From NCBI RefSeq assembly GCF_000003605.2, contig NW_003141462.1, positions 1-50,350 on the forward strand: a stretch of 50,350 nt of DNA, written 5' to 3'. The notes below the pieces were generated by a model that saw nothing but the letters and a program-made list of their open reading frames with translations, had not been told where the DNA came from and made no database searches. Positions 47,851-50,350 of this stretch are shown piece after piece. Source of the DNA: Saccoglossus kowalevskii (Eukaryota > Hemichordata > Enteropneusta > Harrimaniidae). Position numbers and translations under genes: made by a program. Position 1 is the first letter of the stretch. The number at the start of each line of letters is the position of its first letter.

Positions 47851-48836
47851 TAGAGGTCAGTCAAGTTCAGCCATAATATTTGGAGTGGGGATACCATTAT
47901 AGAGGTCAGTCAAGTTCAACCATAATATTTGGAGTGGGGATACCATTATAGAGGTCAGTCAAGTTCAGCCATAATATTTGGAGTGAGGATACCATTATAG
48001 AGGTCAGTCAAGTTCAGCCATAATATTTGGAGTGGGGATACCATTATAGAGGTCAGTCAAATTCAGCCATAATATTTGGAGTGGGGATACCATTATAGAG
48101 GTCAGTCAAGTTCAGCCATAATATTTGGAGTGGGGATACCATTATAGAGGTCAGTCAAGTTCAGCCATACTATTTGGAGTGGGGATACCATTATAAAGGT
48201 CAGTCAAATTCAGCCATAATATTTGGAGTGGGGATACCATTATAGAGGTCAGTCAAGTTCAGCCATACTATTTGGAGTGGGGATACCATTATAAAGGTCA
48301 GTCAAATTCAGCCATAATATTTGGAGTGGGGATACCATTATAGAGGTCAGTCAAGTTCAGCCATAATATTTGGAGTGGGGATACCATTATAGAGGTCAGT
48401 CAAATTCAGCCATAATATTTGGAGTGGGGATACCATTATAGAGGTCAGTCAAATTCAACCATACTATTTTGAGTGGAGATACCATTATAGAGGTCAGTCA
48501 AGTTCAGCCATAATATTTGGAGTGAGGATACCATTATAGAGGTCAGTCAAGTTCAGCCATAATATTTGGAGTGGGGATACCATTATAGAGGTCAGTCAAG
48601 TTCAACCATAATATTTGGAGTGGGGATACCATTATAGAGGTCAGTCAAGTTCAGCCATAATATTTGGAGTGAGGATACCATTATAGAGGTCAGTCAAGTT
48701 CAGCCATAATATTTGGAGTGGGGATACCATTATAGAGGTCAGTCAAATTCAGCCATAATATTTGGAGTGGGGATACCATTATAGAGGTCAGTCAAGTTCA
48801 GCCATAATATTTGGAGTGGGGATACCATTATAGAGG
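47515..48836 (+). repeat. 14-monomer (686 bp) tandem duplication
   Basis: Two adjacent 686-bp units. The GAGTGGAG marker lies at 47,785 and 48,471, exactly 14 monomers apart, and the preceding A21 plus AAATTC monomer and the following GTGAGG, AACC and second GTGAGG monomers align in both. The match ends near 48,836, where ATACTATTT in the first unit is ATAATATTT in the second. More diverged copies of the unit are at 4,320-4,760 and 31,510-31,900. Confidence 0.9.
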
Positions 48837-48877
48837 TCAGTCAAGTTCAGCCATAATATTTGGAGTGGGGATACCAT

Positions 48878-49493
48878 TATAGAGGTCAGTCAAGTTCAGT
48901 CATAATATTTGGAGTGGGGATACCATTATACAGGTCAGTCAAGTTCAGCCATACTATTTGGAGTGGGGATACCATTATAGAGGTCAGTCAAGTTCAGCCA
49001 TAATATTTGGAGTGGGGATACCATTATAGAGGTCAGTCAAGTTCAGCCATACTATTTGGAGTGGGGATACCATTATAGAGGTCAGTCAAGTTCAGCCATA
49101 ATATTTGGAGTGGGGATACCATTATAGAGGTCAGTCAAGTTCAGCCATACTATTTGGAGTGGGGATACCATTATAGAGGTCAGTCAAGTTCAGCCATAAT
49201 ATTTGGAGTGGGAATACCATTATAGAGGTCAGTCAAGTTCAGCCATACTATTTGGAGTGGGAATACCATTATAAAGGTCAGTCAAGTTCAGCCATACTAT
49301 TTGGAGTGGGAATACCATTATAGAGGTCAGTCAAATTCAGCCATAATATTTGGAGTGGTGATACCATTATAGAGGTCAGTCAAATTCAGCCATAATATTT
49401 GGAGTGGGGATACCATTATAGAGGTCAGTCAAGTTCAGCCATACTATTTGGAGTGGGGATACCATTATAGAGGTCAGTCAAGTTCAACCATAC
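48878..49493 (+). repeat. Segmental duplication D4, copy B
   Basis: Partner of 23,220-23,835, with TTATACAGG at 48,929 and GTGGTGATACC near 49,355. It has A21 near 49,272 where the left copy has G. The match ends near 49,490, where a T1 variant appears here only. Confidence 0.9.
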
Positions 49494-49574
49494 TATTTTG
49501 AGTGGGGATACCATTATAGAGGTCAGTCAAGTTCAACCATAATATTTGGAGTGGGGATACCATTATAGAGGTCA

Positions 49575-49690
49575 GTCAAGTTCAGTCATATATTTGGAGT
49601 GGGGATACCATTATAGAGGTCAGTCAAGTTCAACCATAATATTTGGAGTGGGGATACCATTATAGAGGTCAGTCAAATCAGCCATACTAT
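49575..49690 (+). repeat. Indel-rich degenerate monomers, patch 6
   Basis: AGTCATATATTTGG (two bases lost), CAAATCAGCC (T lost) and CTATTTGAGTGGAG (one T lost from a T1 monomer) lie within three monomers, against almost none in the surrounding kilobases. It resembles the other five patches. Confidence 0.8.
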
Positions 49691-50329
49691 TTGAGTGGAG
49701 ATACCATTATAGAGGTCAGTCAAGTTCAGCCATAATATTTGGAGTGGGGATACCATTATAGAGGTCAGTCAAGTTCAGCCATAATATTTGGAGTGGGGAT
49801 ACCATTATAGAGGTCAGTCAAGTTCAGCCATAATATTTGGAGTGGGGTTACCATTATAGAGGTCAGTCAAGTTCAGCCATAATATTTGGAGTGAGGATAC
49901 CATTATAGAGGTCAGTCAAGTTCAGCCATAATATTTGGAGTGGGGATACCATTATAGAGGTCAGTCAAATTCAGCCATATTATTTGGAGTGGGGATACCA
50001 TTATAGAGGTCAGTCAAGTTCAGCCATACTATTTGGAGTGGGAATACCATTATAGAGGTCAGTCAAGTTCAGCCATACTATTTGGAGTGGGGATACCATT
50101 ATAAAGGTCAGTCAAATTCAGCCATAATATTTGGAGTGGGGATACCATTATAGAGGTCAGTCAAGTTCAGCCATAATATTTGGAGTGGGGATACCATTAT
50201 AGAGGTCAGTCAAATTCAGCCATAATATTTGGAGTGGGGATACCATTATAGAGGTCAGTCAAGTTCAGCCATAATATTTGGAGTGGGGATACCATTATAG
50301 AGGTCAGTCAAATTCAACCATAATATTTG

Positions 50330-50350
50330 GAGTGGGATACTATTATATGA
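50330..50350 (+). repeat. Right end of window: last monomer diverges
   Basis: The final monomer is a 48-bp type reading GTGGGATACTATTATATGA. The first 16 bases match the monomer near 40,593, but the last three (TGA) differ from the expected GAG. It could be the start of an array edge, a single variant monomer, or a sequence-end error; three bases cannot decide. Confidence 0.5.

Larger units (their letters stand above)
1..50350 (+). repeat. 49-bp satellite DNA array, about 1,027 direct copies
   Basis: Every stretch of the window aligns to one 49-bp unit in head-to-tail direct orientation; I saw no inverted copies and no unrelated insert. Anchors of the unit are GGAGTGGGGATACC at monomer positions 1-14, AGGTCAGTCAAGTTCAG at 22-38 and CCATAATATTT at 39-49. 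Composition is 15 A, 14 T, 13 G, 7 C, about 41% GC, with strand asymmetry (G nearly twice C) and no CpG in the consensus. Most copies are exactly 49 bp; 48-bp copies usually lose one G of the G6-G9 run. Variation is concentrated at positions 1, 2, 7-10, 16, 21, 33, 38, 39 and 44 and is mostly G/A or C/T transitions, with A44C the main exception. The array begins and ends within repeat sequence, so its true size is larger or unknown. Such arrays are typical of eukaryotic heterochromatin; the family and host are not recognised. No gene is present in any part of the window. Confidence 0.99.

Noticed and set aside
1-50350. Repeat-protein gene (long in-frame tandem repeats)
   Set aside because: The period of 49 is not divisible by three and the consensus contains TAG and TAA, so each frame meets stops within 147 bp.
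1-50350. CRISPR array
   Set aside because: There are no unique spacers: the whole 49-bp unit repeats, and no cas genes are present.
1-50350. G-quadruplex-forming array
   Set aside because: Only one GGGG run occurs per 49 bp; loops of about 45 bases are far beyond the usual limit for an intramolecular quadruplex.
1-50350. CENP-B box or alpha-satellite relationship
   Set aside because: The consensus has no CpG, which the CENP-B box needs (TTCG and CGGG), and the 49-bp period does not fit the 171-bp family.
1-50350. Telomeric repeat tract
   Set aside because: No TTAGGG-like or TTTAGGG-like short tandem units occur; the unit is 49 bp. A subtelomeric position remains possible.
1-50350. Bacterial promoters (CATAAT resembling a -10 box in each monomer)
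   Set aside because: CATAAT lacks a suitably spaced -35 element, recurs mechanically every 49 bp, and nothing downstream is coding.
1-50350. Inverted copies or palindromic arms
   Set aside because: All monomers read in the same direction; I found no reverse-complement monomer. Only the six-base AATATT inside the monomer is palindromic.
1-50350. A novel gene system or mobile element hidden in the array
   Set aside because: I saw no stretch longer than a few bases that cannot be explained as a variant monomer, so there is no room for such an element in this window.

Overview
The whole 50,350-base window is one uninterrupted tandem array of a 49-bp satellite monomer, about 1,027 copies, all in the same orientation. 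I found no gene, RNA gene, transposon, CRISPR array, origin or unique spacer sequence anywhere in it. The consensus monomer is about 41% GC (15 A, 14 T, 13 G, 7 C). Reading it from GGAGTGGGGATACC (positions 1-14), the middle is AGGTCAGTCAAGTTCAG (positions 22-38) and the end is CCATAATATTT (positions 39-49). A long, homogeneous, non-coding array of this kind points to eukaryotic heterochromatin (pericentromeric, centromeric, subtelomeric or a chromosomal knob). The sequence alone does not identify the host, and I do not recognise this monomer as a named satellite family.

The structure lies in the variants. Monomers differ at a small set of positions: 1 (G/A/T), 2 (G/A), 7-9 (G/A and one-base loss), 10 (A/T), 16 (T/C), 21 (G/A), 33 (G/A), 38 (G/A), 39 (C/T) and 44 (A/C). 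These variants come in fixed orders, and the same strings of monomers recur. The result is a mosaic of nested higher-order repeats and segmental duplications. Near-perfect tandem duplications lie at 28,275-30,140 (931 bp, 19 monomers), about 47,515-48,836 (686 bp, 14 monomers) and about 3,545-4,035 (245 bp, 5 monomers). Longer-range pairs hold a constant offset: 13,235-14,215 with 45,842-46,822 (32,607 bp apart), 22,240-22,870 with 32,673-33,303 (10,433 bp), 27,330-28,100 with 38,834-39,604 (11,504 bp), 23,220-23,835 with 48,878-49,493 (25,658 bp), and 2,265-3,290 with 46,873-47,850 (about 44.6 kb).

Region by region: 1-4.2 kb and 36.7-38.5 kb are rich in position-1 A or T variants and lack or nearly lack the position-21 A variant. 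About 5-21 kb contains repeated copies of one long marker block and is dense in the position-21 A variant. 12.3-14.2, 30.3-31.0 and 41.3-46.8 kb carry 48-bp monomers and the T1 block. 22-28 kb and 31-35 kb mix blocks found elsewhere. Short patches near 1.0-1.26, 17.16-17.24, 24.43-24.56, 38.41-38.59, 41.19-41.33 and 49.57-49.69 kb carry clusters of one- to few-base indels. Some of these are probably consensus errors or assembly joins.

Nothing here encodes protein. The 49-bp period is not a multiple of three and the consensus holds stop codons, so stops fall in every frame within three monomers. The two most suggestive sequence properties are these: three monomers make exactly 147 bp, the length of DNA on a nucleosome core; and each consensus monomer contains AGGTCA, four bases, then AGTTCA, which is a DR4-type nuclear-receptor response element layout. 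Both functional readings are inference. All comparisons were made by eye.
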